A stretch of 64,000 nucleotides of DNA. Source: an uncultured Microbacterium sp. GTDB taxonomy: Bacteria > Actinomycetota > Actinomycetes > Actinomycetales > Microbacteriaceae. The notes beneath the pieces were generated by a model. It did not search any database. It was not told the DNA's origin and worked only from the letters and a program-made list of their open reading frames with translations. Numbering within the stretch: position 1 is the first letter of the stretch; each line of letters starts with the position of its first letter. The stretch is from assembly GCF_947489255.1 (NCBI RefSeq), contig NZ_CANLCY010000002.1:496001-560000 (forward strand). The letters run 5' to 3'. The position numbers were made by a program, and so were the translations under genes. Below, piece after piece: positions 47,800 through 56,257 of this stretch.

Positions 47800-48705
47800 T
47801 TAGCGGGCGAGAGCCGGGTCGACGGGTCGGTCGAGGGCTCCGTCGGACGTGACGAGGTCGAGGAAATGGGCGGTCATGCGGTCGGGATCGGGTCGCGTCC
47901 CGGTGATGAGGGCGAACGCATCGACGGCCTGGTGGACCGCCATGCGTCCGCCGCTGAGGGTGCGGCAGCCGCGCTCGCGCGCGGCGACGAGGAGTTCGGT
48001 GTCGAGGGGGCGGTAGACGATGTCGGCGACCCACAGCTCGGGGCGCAGCAGGCCGGCGTCGAGGGGGAGCCCGGGGTGCTCCGCCATGCCGACCGGCGTG
48101 CAGTGCACGAGGCCGTCGGCCGTCGCGAGCACGGCGGCGAGATCGGCCGGCGCTGCGGTGTCGACGAGGGCGAGCGGATGCCGTGCCGCCAGGTCGTCGG
48201 CCAACGCCCGGGCGCGAGCGGCGTCGAGGTCGACGATGCTCAGGCGGGCGGTGCCGAGGCGCAGCAGCGCGTCGGCGACGGCGGAGCCCGCCCCGCCCGC
48301 GCCGAGCTGGACCACGTGCCGGGTCTCGGCATCCGGGAGTCCGTCGGTGAAGGCCGCGGCGAAACCGGTGGTGTCGGTGTTGTGGCCCACGCGCCCGGTC
48401 GGGGTGAACAGCACCGTGTTGACCGCTCCGAGAGCGGCGGCGACGGGGTCGATGCGATCGAGGTGGGCCAGGACGCTCTGCTTGCAGGGGTGGGTGACGT
48501 TGACGGCGTCGTATCCGAGGCGTTCGGCCCACGCGAGCACCTCGCCGATGCGGGCGGGGTCGATGCCGAGCGCGGTGAGGTCGAGCGGACGGTAGACGTA
48601 GGCGAGACCGAGGGCGCGGGCTTCGGCCATGTGCATCGGCGGCGTCAGCGAGGGGAGCACACCCGTGCCGATGAGGCCCACGAGGTAGGGGTGCGAGTCG
48701 TTCAC
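47800..48705 (-). CDS. quinate/shikimate dehydrogenase (catabolic, QsuD-like)
   Basis: 301 residues of the AroE fold, but of the catabolic branch: LIGTGVLPSLTPPMHMAEARALGLAYVYRPLDL differs from biosynthetic AroE and resembles the NAD-linked quinate/shikimate dehydrogenases of Corynebacterium. The catalytic Lys is in NVTHPCKQSVL, substrate Asp in GHNTDTTGF, cofactor loop in LGAGGAGSAVADALL followed by VDLDAAR, whose acidic residue after the second strand favours NAD over NADP. First gene of the two-gene operon with the transporter; AAGGAG four bases before GTG 48705. Confidence 0.85.
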   Translation of the reverse strand: MNDSHPYLVGLIGTGVLPSLTPPMHMAEARALGLAYVYRPLDLTALGIDPARIGEVLAWAERLGYDAVNVTHPCKQSVLAHLDRIDPVAAALGAVNTVLFTPTGRVGHNTDTTGFAAAFTDGLPDAETRHVVQLGAGGAGSAVADALLRLGTARLSIVDLDAARARALADDLAARHPLALVDTAAPADLAAVLATADGLVHCTPVGMAEHPGLPLDAGLLRPELWVADIVYRPLDTELLVAARERGCRTLSGGRMAVHQAVDAFALITGTRPDPDRMTAHFLDLVTSDGALDRPVDPALAR

Positions 48706-48736
48706 GGTACTCCTTCGTCTCCGCGACACCGGTCAA

Positions 48737-48756
48737 TGTACTAACCGGTACGTTCA
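48737..48756 (-). promoter_or_regulatory. operator-like site in the qsuD/transporter promoter
   Basis: TGTACTAACCGGTACGTTCA; agrees at 18 of 20 positions with the site before the QsuB-like gene. It is an imperfect palindrome around ACCGGT (7 of 10 half-site positions). On the minus strand it includes TACATT (48740–48735), a good -10 for the operon start at 48705. A repressor bound here would cover the promoter. Confidence 0.75.
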
Positions 48757-49015
48757 GAGGAAACCACGCTCGCCTGCTCGTGTCAACGACGGATTCCGGG
48801 TGTCGCGCCACCACGGCCGCACTCGCGCAACGCGGCGTCGGCCCACCCCGCGTGCGGGACGTTCCCACCCATCGAGTGTCCAGGACACGCCGCACGCGAG
48901 AGTCCCCAGTCGGCGTGTCTCGGACACTCGACGGATGCCGGGGCCACGGCGCGGACGGGCGCGCGAGCGCGGATGCCGCAGCCCGATCCGTCGCGCCGAT
49001 GCCGGCCGCGGGGAG
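48757..49015. other. non-coding interval between the qsuD promoter and the TetR gene end
   Basis: No supported gene. It contains the long inverted repeat at 48872–48931 and repeated GGATGCCG words. Both flanking genes are on the minus strand, so the stretch is the 3' region of the TetR transcript. Confidence 0.5.
48872..48931. repeat. 21-bp inverted repeat with internal dyads
   Basis: Left arm 48872–48892 and right arm 48911–48931 are complementary at 19 of 21 positions with an 18-base loop. Each arm also contains its own small dyad (GTGTCC-A-GGACAC on the left, GTGTC-TCG-GACAC on the right). It may act as a terminator for the TetR gene, 84 bp away, or belong to the intergenic repeat family noted at 10.1 and 46.3 kb. 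Confidence 0.8.
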
Positions 49016-49648
49016 TCAGCGCGCGGGCGCGGTGAGCCAGCCGACGACCACGTCGCCGATCACCGCGCGGAGGTGCGACCGGCGGTCGGGGGAGGCGAGG
49101 TCGACGTCGAACAGGTGGCCGAACGTGTACTGGTTGGCGACCTGGAACACGCAGTACGAGCTGATCACGAGGTGCACGTCGATGGCATCCACGTCGGCGC
49201 GGAAGATCCCGGCCGCACGCCCGCGCTCCAGGATCTCGTCGAGCAGCCCCTTCGCGGGCTGAGACTGGGTCCGCAGCCCCTCGATCTGCCGGATGAACGC
49301 CCCGCGGTGGATGTTCTCGATCGCGACGAGGCGGATGAACGCATCGTGGCCCACGTGATGGTCGAAAGTCAGCTCGGCGAGGGCGCGGATGGCGTCCACG
49401 GGGTCGGCGTGGTCGACGTCGATCGCGCGCTCGGCCTCGCGGATGCCGCGGTAGGCCTCTTCGAGCACGGCCCGGTAGAGGCCCTCTTTGCCGCCGAAGT
49501 AGTAATAGATCATCCGCTTGGTCGTGCGCGTGCGCGCGGCGATCTCGTCGACCCGGGCGCCCGAGAACCCGTCTTCGGCGAAGACCTCGGTGGCCACCGC
49601 CAGCAGTTCGGAACGCGTGCGTTCGGCGTCTCGACGTGCCTCGGCCAT
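49016..49648 (-). CDS. TetR/AcrR family regulator, probable repressor of the qsu-like genes
   Basis: 210 residues. N-terminal helix-turn-helix RSELLAVATEVFAEDGFSGARVDEIAARTRTTKRMIYYYFGGKEGLYRAVLEEAY, then an all-helical ligand domain (AIRALAELTFDHHVGHDAFIRLVAIENIHRGAFIRQ). It lies divergent from the QsuB-like gene, with one operator-like site in the 63-bp spacer. In Corynebacterium the qsu regulator is LysR-type, so this would be an independent recruitment. Inducer not known; a pathway intermediate is the natural guess. Confidence 0.88.
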   Translation of the reverse strand: MAEARRDAERTRSELLAVATEVFAEDGFSGARVDEIAARTRTTKRMIYYYFGGKEGLYRAVLEEAYRGIREAERAIDVDHADPVDAIRALAELTFDHHVGHDAFIRLVAIENIHRGAFIRQIEGLRTQSQPAKGLLDEILERGRAAGIFRADVDAIDVHLVISSYCVFQVANQYTFGHLFDVDLASPDRRSHLRAVIGDVVVGWLTAPAR

Positions 49649-49674
49649 GGGCCCAACCTACTGGACGCGCGGGG

Positions 49675-49705
49675 TGGACCCGCTTTGTACTAACTGGTAC
49701 ATTCA
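49675..49705 (+). promoter_or_regulatory. promoter and operator-like site before the QsuB-like gene
   Basis: TGGACC (49675–49680), 17 bp, TACATT (49698–49703) form a promoter whose start would fall at or next to the ATG at 49712, implying a leaderless mRNA; no Shine–Dalgarno is present. TGTACTAACTGGTACATTCA (49686–49705) overlies the -10 and matches the site at 48737–48756. Confidence 0.7.
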
Positions 49706-49711
49706 GCCGCC

Positions 49712-51517
49712 ATGAAGACCTCGATGGCGACCGTCTGCATCAGCGGCACCCTGGCCGACAAGCTCCACGCGTGCGCCGAGGCGGGATTCGACGGCGTCGA
49801 GATCTTCGAACCCGACCTGCTCGCTGCTCCCGAGAGCCCCGAGGAGATCGCCGCCCTGGCCGCCCGTCTCGGACTCACCCTCGACCTCTACCAGCCGATG
49901 CGCGACGTCGAAGGCGTCGACGAGGACGCCTTCCAAGCGGTCCTCCGGCGCGCCGAGGCGAAGTTCCGTCTGATGAACCGGCTCGGCATCGACCTCGTGC
50001 TCTGCTGCAGCAACGTCGCCACGGCCACGGTCGACGACGACGCGGTGAGCGCCGACCAGCTGCGGCGCCTCGGAGACCTGGCCGCGGGCTACGGCATCCG
50101 GATCGCGTTCGAAGCCCTCGCCTGGGGACGCTTCATCGACGACTACCGTCGCGCGTGGCGCGTCGTCGAGCTCGCCGACCACCCGGCGGTGGGGGTGTGC
50201 CTCGACTCGTTCCACATCCTCTCGCGCGGACACGATCCCGCCGCGATCGCCGACATCCCGGGCGAGAAGATCTTCTTCGTCCAGCTCGCCGACGCCCCGC
50301 GCCTCAGCATGGACGTGCTGTCGTGGAGCCGGCACCACCGTCTCTTCCCCGGCGAGGGCGACTTCGACCTCGCCGACTTCACGGCGCGGATCGTGGATGC
50401 CGGGTACTCCGGCCCGTGGTCGCTCGAGGTCTTCAACGACACCTTCCGCCAGACCGATGCCCGGCGCACCGCCCGTCACGCGCGGCGCTCGCTGCGCTGG
50501 CTCGAGGATGCGGTCTCGCGAACGCTCACCGACGCCCCGGGCGATCTGCAGATGCTCCCCGACTCCGCCGCGCCGTCGGCGGTCGACTTCGTCGAGATCA
50601 AGGCCGAGGACACCTCCGCGGTCGAGGAGCTGCTCGGGCAGCTCGGCTTCACCCCGCGGGGTCGGCACCGCACCAAGCCGGTGACGCTGTGGACGGCCGG
50701 TCGCGCGCGCGTCGTGCTCAACGAGCAGCACGCCCGGGGGTGGGAGCCGCGCCTGGCCGCGATCGGACTGGAGGTCGACGACGCCGAGGCCGTCGATCTG
50801 CGCATGCTCGAGCTGCACGTGCCGCGCGCCTACCGCCGCACGTACGCGACCGAGGAGCGCCTCGACGGTGCCGTGGCCCCCGACGGCACCGAGGTGTACT
50901 GGGCGCAGGCCGCCGACGAGGGAGAACCCGGCTGGGTGGCCGAGTTCGAGCACGGCGGACCCGAGGCCCCCACCGCGATCGAGGGCGTCGATCATGTCAG
51001 CCTGTCGCAGCCGTGGCAGGCGATCGAGGAGGCCACGCTGTTCTATACGGCGGGCTTCGCCCTCCGCGTCGACAGCAGCACCGAGGTCCCCGGCCCCCAG
51101 GGACTCGTCGCGAGCCGCGTGCTCGGCTCGCCCGGCGGAGAGGTGCGGCTGCCGCTGAACGTCGCGCCCCCGATCCTGGCGGGGGAGAGGGCCGCGCTGC
51201 CCCAGCACGTCGCCTTCCGCTGCGCCGACGTCCGCGCGCTCGCCCGCGCCGCCCGAGAACGGGGTTTCGTGCCGCTGGCGATGCCCGGCAACTACTACGA
51301 CGACATCGCGGCCCGCTTCGACCTGCCCGCCGAGGCCGTCGCCGAGCTGCGCGAGCTGCACCTCGGATACGACCAGGATGCCGCGGGCACCTACCTGCAC
51401 TTCTACACGCGCACGATCGGCGAGGTGTTCCTCGAGTTCGTCGAGCGCGGGGGCTCGTACGCCGGGTACGGCGCGGGCACGGCGCCCGTGCGCCTCAGCG
51501 CGCAGGGGCGCCGCTGA
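49712..51517 (+). CDS. qsuB: 3-dehydroshikimate dehydratase, QsuB-type two-domain enzyme
   Basis: 601 residues. N-terminal TIM barrel (about 1–280: TSMATVCISGTLADKLHACAEAGFDGVEIFEPDLL, metal ligands in IAFEALAWGRF, VCLDSFHILSRG, FFVQLADAP, WSRHHRLFPGEGDFDL, WSLEVFND) that dehydrates 3-dehydroshikimate to protocatechuate. The C-terminal half (about 295–590) is a hydroxyphenylpyruvate-dioxygenase-like VOC pair (GVDHVSLSQPW, LPQHVAFRCADV, HFYTRTIGEVFLEFVERGG). Closely resembles QsuB of Corynebacterium glutamicum. 13 bp before aroQ, so transcribed with it. Confidence 0.92.
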   Translation: MKTSMATVCISGTLADKLHACAEAGFDGVEIFEPDLLAAPESPEEIAALAARLGLTLDLYQPMRDVEGVDEDAFQAVLRRAEAKFRLMNRLGIDLVLCCSNVATATVDDDAVSADQLRRLGDLAAGYGIRIAFEALAWGRFIDDYRRAWRVVELADHPAVGVCLDSFHILSRGHDPAAIADIPGEKIFFVQLADAPRLSMDVLSWSRHHRLFPGEGDFDLADFTARIVDAGYSGPWSLEVFNDTFRQTDARRTARHARRSLRWLEDAVSRTLTDAPGDLQMLPDSAAPSAVDFVEIKAEDTSAVEELLGQLGFTPRGRHRTKPVTLWTAGRARVVLNEQHARGWEPRLAAIGLEVDDAEAVDLRMLELHVPRAYRRTYATEERLDGAVAPDGTEVYWAQAADEGEPGWVAEFEHGGPEAPTAIEGVDHVSLSQPWQAIEEATLFYTAGFALRVDSSTEVPGPQGLVASRVLGSPGGEVRLPLNVAPPILAGERAALPQHVAFRCADVRALARAARERGFVPLAMPGNYYDDIAARFDLPAEAVAELRELHLGYDQDAAGTYLHFYTRTIGEVFLEFVERGGSYAGYGAGTAPVRLSAQGRR

Positions 51518-51530
51518 TAGCGTGCCGGAC

Positions 51531-51989
51531 ATGACCACGCCCCGCCGACTGCTGCTCGTCAACGGCCCCAACCTGAACCTGCTCGGCACCCGCCAGCCCG
51601 AGATCTACGGCCGCGACACCCTTGCCGACGTCGAGCGGGTCACGACCGCGGCCGCCGAGCGCCACGGCCTCGAGGTCCGGGCCGTCCAGAGCAACCACGA
51701 GGGCGTCCTCATCGACGCGATCCACGCCGCCCGGCTCGACTGCGCGGGCATCGTCATCAACGCCGGGGGACTCACGCACACCTCGGTCGCGCTGCGCGAC
51801 GCCCTGGCATCCGTCGACCTCCCGGTCGCCGAGGTGCACATCTCGAACATCAAGGAGCGCGAGGCGTTCCGGCACTTCTCGTACATCGAAGCGGTCGCGG
51901 CGGTGCACGTGATCGGCGAGGGCGTGCCGGGGTACGCGCGAGCCGTCGACCTGCTCGTGGAGGTCGTCTCGGGCCGCGCCGACGGCTGA
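51531..51989 (+). CDS. aroQ: type II 3-dehydroquinate dehydratase
   Basis: 152 residues. LLLVNGPNLNLLGTRQPEIYG (catalytic Tyr/Arg loop), QSNHEGVLIDAIHAAR, VINAGGLTHTSVALRDAL, EVHISNIKEREAFRHFSY (catalytic His). Interconverts dehydroquinate and dehydroshikimate. It is the only dehydroquinate dehydratase in the window and so probably serves both chorismate synthesis and quinate breakdown (a QsuC role), being cotranscribed with qsuB. A GTG 9 bp upstream is an alternative start. Followed by efp. Confidence 0.95.
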   Translation: MTTPRRLLLVNGPNLNLLGTRQPEIYGRDTLADVERVTTAAAERHGLEVRAVQSNHEGVLIDAIHAARLDCAGIVINAGGLTHTSVALRDALASVDLPVAEVHISNIKEREAFRHFSYIEAVAAVHVIGEGVPGYARAVDLLVEVVSGRADG

Positions 51990-52061
51990 GGGTGCGGATC
52001 ACGTAGACTCTGACGTCGGGCTCTCGCCCACTTCGACTCACGAAACGGAATATCGGCACTC

Positions 52062-52622
52062 ATGGCATCCACCGCAGACATCAAGAACGGCGTCGTCCTG
52101 AACATCGACGGTCAGCTCTGGAGCGTCGTGGAGTTCCAGCACGTCAAGCCCGGCAAGGGCGGGGCGTTCGTCCGCACCAAGCTCAAGAACGTCATGAGCG
52201 GCAAGGTCGTCGACCGCACGTTCAACGCCGGCGCCAAGGTCGACGTCGAGAACGTCGACCGTCGCGACTTCACCTACCTCTACAACGACGGCGAGGGCTT
52301 CGTCTTCATGGACGTCGCCGACTACGACCAGATCACCGTGGGCGCGGCGACCGTCGGCGACGCGGCGAACTTCCTGCTCGAGAACCAGCAGGTGCAGATC
52401 GCGCTGAACAACGGCAACCCGCTCTACATCGAGCTCCCGCCGTCGGTCATCCTCGAGGTCACCTACACCGAGCCGGGCCTGCAGGGCGACCGCTCGTCGG
52501 CCGGCACCAAGCCCGCCACCGTCGAGACCGGCTACGAGATGCAGGTTCCGCTGTTCCTCGAGACCGGCACCAAGATCAAGGTCGACACTCGCACCGGCGA
52601 GTACCTCGGCCGTATCAGCTGA
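52062..52622 (+). CDS. efp: elongation factor P
   Basis: 186 residues, three-beta-barrel protein that relieves ribosome stalling at polyproline. [40 protein letters not shown] carries the loop with the tip Lys (PGKGGAF). C-terminal [33 protein letters not shown] complete. Upstream TAGACT (52004–52009) is a likely -10. Followed 18 bp later by nusB. Confidence 0.97.
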   Translation: MASTADIKNGVVLNIDGQLWSVVEFQHVKPGKGGAFVRTKLKNVMSGKVVDRTFNAGAKVDVENVDRRDFTYLYNDGEGFVFMDVADYDQITVGAATVGDAANFLLENQQVQIALNNGNPLYIELPPSVILEVTYTEPGLQGDRSSAGTKPATVETGYEMQVPLFLETGTKIKVDTRTGEYLGRIS

Positions 52623-52640
52623 CGTCTCGATCCCGACAGA

Positions 52641-53051
52641 ATGAGTGCTCGTACCAAGGCGCGCAAGCGCGCCCTCGACATCCTGTTCCAGGCCGACGTG
52701 CGCGGTGAGGAACTGCCCGTCATGCTCGCCACCGAAGCGAAGCGTGCGGCCTCCGAGCCCGACCGTCAGGCCTCGTGGCTGTACGCCCGCGACATCGTCG
52801 ACGGCGTGATCGACAACCGCGACGCGATCGACGAGCAGATCACCACCTTCGCCAAGGACTGGTCGCTGCAGCGCATGCCCGCCGTCGACCGCGCGCTCCT
52901 GCGCATCGGCACGTGGGAGATCCTCTACAACGACGAGGTGCCGACGGCCGTCGCGATCGATGAGGCCGTCGAGTTGGCGAAGGAGTTCTCCACCGACGAC
53001 TCCGGTTCGTTCGTGCACGGCGTGCTGGCGCGGATCGCGCGCTCGTCCTGA
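52641..53051 (+). CDS. nusB: transcription antitermination factor NusB
   Basis: 136 residues, all-helical; ARTKARKRALDILFQADVRGEELP and [59 protein letters not shown] are the family signatures. Works with S10 in rRNA antitermination. efp-nusB is the conserved actinobacterial pair. Confidence 0.96.
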   Translation: MSARTKARKRALDILFQADVRGEELPVMLATEAKRAASEPDRQASWLYARDIVDGVIDNRDAIDEQITTFAKDWSLQRMPAVDRALLRIGTWEILYNDEVPTAVAIDEAVELAKEFSTDDSGSFVHGVLARIARSS

Positions 53052-53178
53052 TCACGCCGCCCGACGTGCTCCGACGCGGCCCCGACAGAGCGTCGGAGGT
53101 CGCGTCGCGGCGTTTCCGGGGACCGCGGCGGTCCGCAGCGCGCCGGGCGATGTCGGGGGTCGGGGAGAGGATCATTCC

Positions 53179-56100
53179 GTGAGTTCGTGGCGCGACCTGC
53201 TGCCCGGGGCGGAGCGTGCGTCGTTCGATGCGCTCGCCCTGGGCGTCGAGCTGCGCCAGCGCGAGGCCTACGACCCGGCGCGCTGGGAAGCGCGAGCCGT
53301 CGTGGCGGTGACGCCCCGCCTGCTCGCCCGACGGCAGGACGACCTGCAGCTCGTCGCCCGCCCCCTCGTGCGCGGTGCCCGCGAGACATGGATCCGAGCG
53401 GATGCCACCTGGGATGCCGTGCGCCGATCCTCCGGACGCTTCGACCCGGCCCACGTCCGGTGGTTCGCCGAGCTGCACGCCCTTGCTCAGGCGCTGCGCA
53501 CGACCGGACCGTTCGCCGCCTCGGGCGACACGGTGGCCCTCGACGCCGTCGACTCCCCGCTGCTGTGGTCGCATCTGGCCGCGGCGGGGGAGTTCGGCAT
53601 CCCGATCGTCGCGATGCACCCGCAGCAGAGCGTGCGACTGGCCGGTTCCGCAGAGGCGCGCGTGGCCATCGACGCGGTGGGCGGGGGAGGGCTGCGCCTG
53701 ACCGCCCGCGTTTCGGTCGACGGCGAGTCCGTGCCGGCCGCGCACGCGCGCGCGATCGGTTCATCGGGACTGTTCACCTTCGCGCTCGAGCGCGATCCGG
53801 TGCCGATCGTGCTGGCGCCCGTCCCCCTGCCGGCGCCCCTGCCCGCCCTGGTGGGCACCGACGGTGTCGACATCCCGCGCGCGGAGGCGGAGGAGTTCCT
53901 CACGGAGGCCTACCCGCGTCTGGCGCGCCGGGCACCGCTGGCGGTGGGCGCCGGGGTCCCCGCGCCACCCGCCGCGCGGCCGACGCTGGAGGTCGCGGTG
54001 ACCTATGCCGACGACGAGGTCTCGTACCGCCTCGACTGGGTGTACCCGGGGTCCCTCCGCTTCGCGTACGACAGCGAGCACCCCGGCACCGGTCCCGCCC
54101 GCGCGGCCAGCGGTGAGGGCTCCGGTGCCACGGTCGCCCCCGAGTCGGTCGCCCTCGACGCGGTGGATGCCGGAACGAGCGGCTCCGAGCGCGACCCGCG
54201 CGCCGAAGCCCGGATCGGCGAGCGTTTCGAGACCGCCTGGATGACGGCATCCGATCTGCCCATCGCCGCCCGCGCGCGCCTGCACGACGCCGATGCGGCC
54301 GCGTTCTGCACGCGCGTGCTCCCCGCCGTCGACGTGGTGGACGAGGTGCGGGTGCGCACGAGCGGCGCCGTTCCGGCGTTCCGCGAGCTGCGCGGCGATC
54401 CGACGCTGCGCGTCACGGCCGTCGAATCCGTCGACCGCGACTGGTTCGACCTGGGCATCGTGGTCACGATCGACGGGCGGACGATCCCGTTCGGCACGCT
54501 GTTCTCGGCGCTGTCGCGGGGCCGCACGCGCATCAAGCTGTCCGACGGGGCATGGTTCTCGCTCGCGCATCCCTCGCTGCAGCGCCTGCGCGACCTGCTC
54601 GAGGAGGCCGCGGCACTCGACGAGTGGGAGACCGGCCCTCGCCTTCCGCGGACGCACCTCGCGCTGTGGTCCGAGTTCGAAGACCTCGCCGATCAGTCCG
54701 AGGCCGCCGTCGAGTGGCGCGGCCTCGCGCGGGCACTGCGCGAGGCCGACGAGGTACCCGCCGTGCCGACGCCGCCGGGCTTCCTCGCCGCGCTGCGGCC
54801 GTATCAGCGCGACGGGCTTTCGTGGCTCGCGCTCCTGCACGGGCACCGGCTCGGCGGCATCCTGGCCGACGACATGGGACTCGGCAAGACGCTGCAACTG
54901 CTGGCCCTCATCGCGCACACCCGCGCGCTCGGCGACCGGCGCCCGTGGCTGGTCGTCGCGCCCACCTCGGTGCTGCCCACGTGGCGCGACGAGGCGGCGC
55001 GCTTCGCCCCGGGGCTCCGCGTGCGCGTGATCGAGGCCACGGCGGTGCGCCGCGAGCACACCGTCGCCGCCCTCGCGGGTGATGCCGATGTGGTGGTGGC
55101 CTCCTACGGCGTCGTCCGGGCGGATGCCGCCGAGTTCGCCGTCCCGCACTGGTCGGGCGTCGTGCTCGACGAGGCGCAGTTCGTGAAGAACCCCGCGACG
55201 CGGATCCACCGCGCGATCGGGGCCCTGTCCACCGACGCCGTCTTCGCCGCGACGGGGACGCCGATCGAGAACGGCCTCGACGATCTGTGGGCGCTGCTGG
55301 CGCTGACCGCGCCCGGGCTCTTCCCCTCGATCCGGCAGTTCCGCGAGGACTACACCCGCGCCATCGAGCAGCTGCCGACCGACCAGCCCACGGCACTCTC
55401 CGCCGCCGCGTCGAGCGCGCATCGTGAGAAGACGCTGGATCGCCTCCGTCGCCGGGTGCGGCCGTTCCTCCTGCGGCGCACCAAAGACGTCGTGGCCGCC
55501 GATCTTCCTCCCAAGCAGGAGCAGGAGATCGTGGTGCCGCTGGGCCCGGCGCATCAGGAGGTCTACGACCGGGTGCTGCAGCGCGAGCGGCAGAAGGTGC
55601 TCGGGCTGCTCGACGACCTCGATCGTCAGCGCTTCATCGTGTTCCGGTCGCTCACGCTGCTGCGGATGCTCGCGCTGGCCCCGGGCCTGGTCGACGAGCG
55701 CGATGCGCATCTGGGCTCGGCGAAGCTCGACGTGCTCCTCGAGCGCCTGGTCGAGGTCGCCGCCGAGGGGCACCGCGCGCTGGTGTTCAGCCAGTTCACC
55801 TCGTTCCTCGATCTCGCAGCGGAGCGTCTGGATGCGGCGGGCCTGACCTACGCGCATCTCGACGGGAGCACCGCTCGGCGGGGCGAGGTGGTCGAGGGAT
55901 TCCGCGAGGGCGATGCCCCGGTGTTCCTCATCAGCCTGAAGGCGGGCGGATTCGGCCTGACGCTCGTGGAGGCCGAGTACGTGTTCCTGCTCGACCCGTG
56001 GTGGAACCCCGCGGCGGAGAACCAGGCGATCGACCGTGCGCACCGCATCGGGCAGACCGAGAGCGTGTTCGTCTATCGGCTGATCGCCGCCGGCACGGTC

Positions 56101-56223
56101 GAGGAGAAGGTGCGCGCGCTCCAGCAGCGCAAGGCCGCGCTGTTCGACGCGGTGATCGGCGACGGCGAGGCGTTCGCGGCATCCCTCGACGCCGACGACA
56201 TCCGGGGTCTGCTGGGGCCGTGA
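53179..56223 (+). CDS. SNF2-family DEAD/DEAH-box helicase
   Basis: 1014 residues. N-terminal 500 residues hold a substrate-specific region (WRDLLPGAERASFDAL; beta-rich), then the SNF2 motor: LRPYQRDGLSWLALLH, DDMGLGKTLQLLAL (motif I), LDEAQFVKNP (DEAQ, motif II), ATGTPIENGLDDLW (III), LVFSQFTSFLD (IV), LKAGGFGLTLVEAEYVFLLDPWWNPAAENQAIDRAHRIGQT (V–VI). Bacterial SNF2 proteins translocate on dsDNA, linked to RNAP recycling or defence. No methylase or nuclease partner adjoins. GTG 53179 follows GGGGAGAGG; earlier frame overlaps nusB and is not used. Confidence 0.9.
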   Translation: MSSWRDLLPGAERASFDALALGVELRQREAYDPARWEARAVVAVTPRLLARRQDDLQLVARPLVRGARETWIRADATWDAVRRSSGRFDPAHVRWFAELHALAQALRTTGPFAASGDTVALDAVDSPLLWSHLAAAGEFGIPIVAMHPQQSVRLAGSAEARVAIDAVGGGGLRLTARVSVDGESVPAAHARAIGSSGLFTFALERDPVPIVLAPVPLPAPLPALVGTDGVDIPRAEAEEFLTEAYPRLARRAPLAVGAGVPAPPAARPTLEVAVTYADDEVSYRLDWVYPGSLRFAYDSEHPGTGPARAASGEGSGATVAPESVALDAVDAGTSGSERDPRAEARIGERFETAWMTASDLPIAARARLHDADAAAFCTRVLPAVDVVDEVRVRTSGAVPAFRELRGDPTLRVTAVESVDRDWFDLGIVVTIDGRTIPFGTLFSALSRGRTRIKLSDGAWFSLAHPSLQRLRDLLEEAAALDEWETGPRLPRTHLALWSEFEDLADQSEAAVEWRGLARALREADEVPAVPTPPGFLAALRPYQRDGLSWLALLHGHRLGGILADDMGLGKTLQLLALIAHTRALGDRRPWLVVAPTSVLPTWRDEAARFAPGLRVRVIEATAVRREHTVAALAGDADVVVASYGVVRADAAEFAVPHWSGVVLDEAQFVKNPATRIHRAIGALSTDAVFAATGTPIENGLDDLWALLALTAPGLFPSIRQFREDYTRAIEQLPTDQPTALSAAASSAHREKTLDRLRRRVRPFLLRRTKDVVAADLPPKQEQEIVVPLGPAHQEVYDRVLQRERQKVLGLLDDLDRQRFIVFRSLTLLRMLALAPGLVDERDAHLGSAKLDVLLERLVEVAAEGHRALVFSQFTSFLDLAAERLDAAGLTYAHLDGSTARRGEVVEGFREGDAPVFLISLKAGGFGLTLVEAEYVFLLDPWWNPAAENQAIDRAHRIGQTESVFVYRLIAAGTVEEKVRALQQRKAALFDAVIGDGEAFAASLDADDIRGLLGP

Positions 56224-56257
56224 CGCACGCGCGGCGGCGCCCTCGTCGGCTGCGCGA

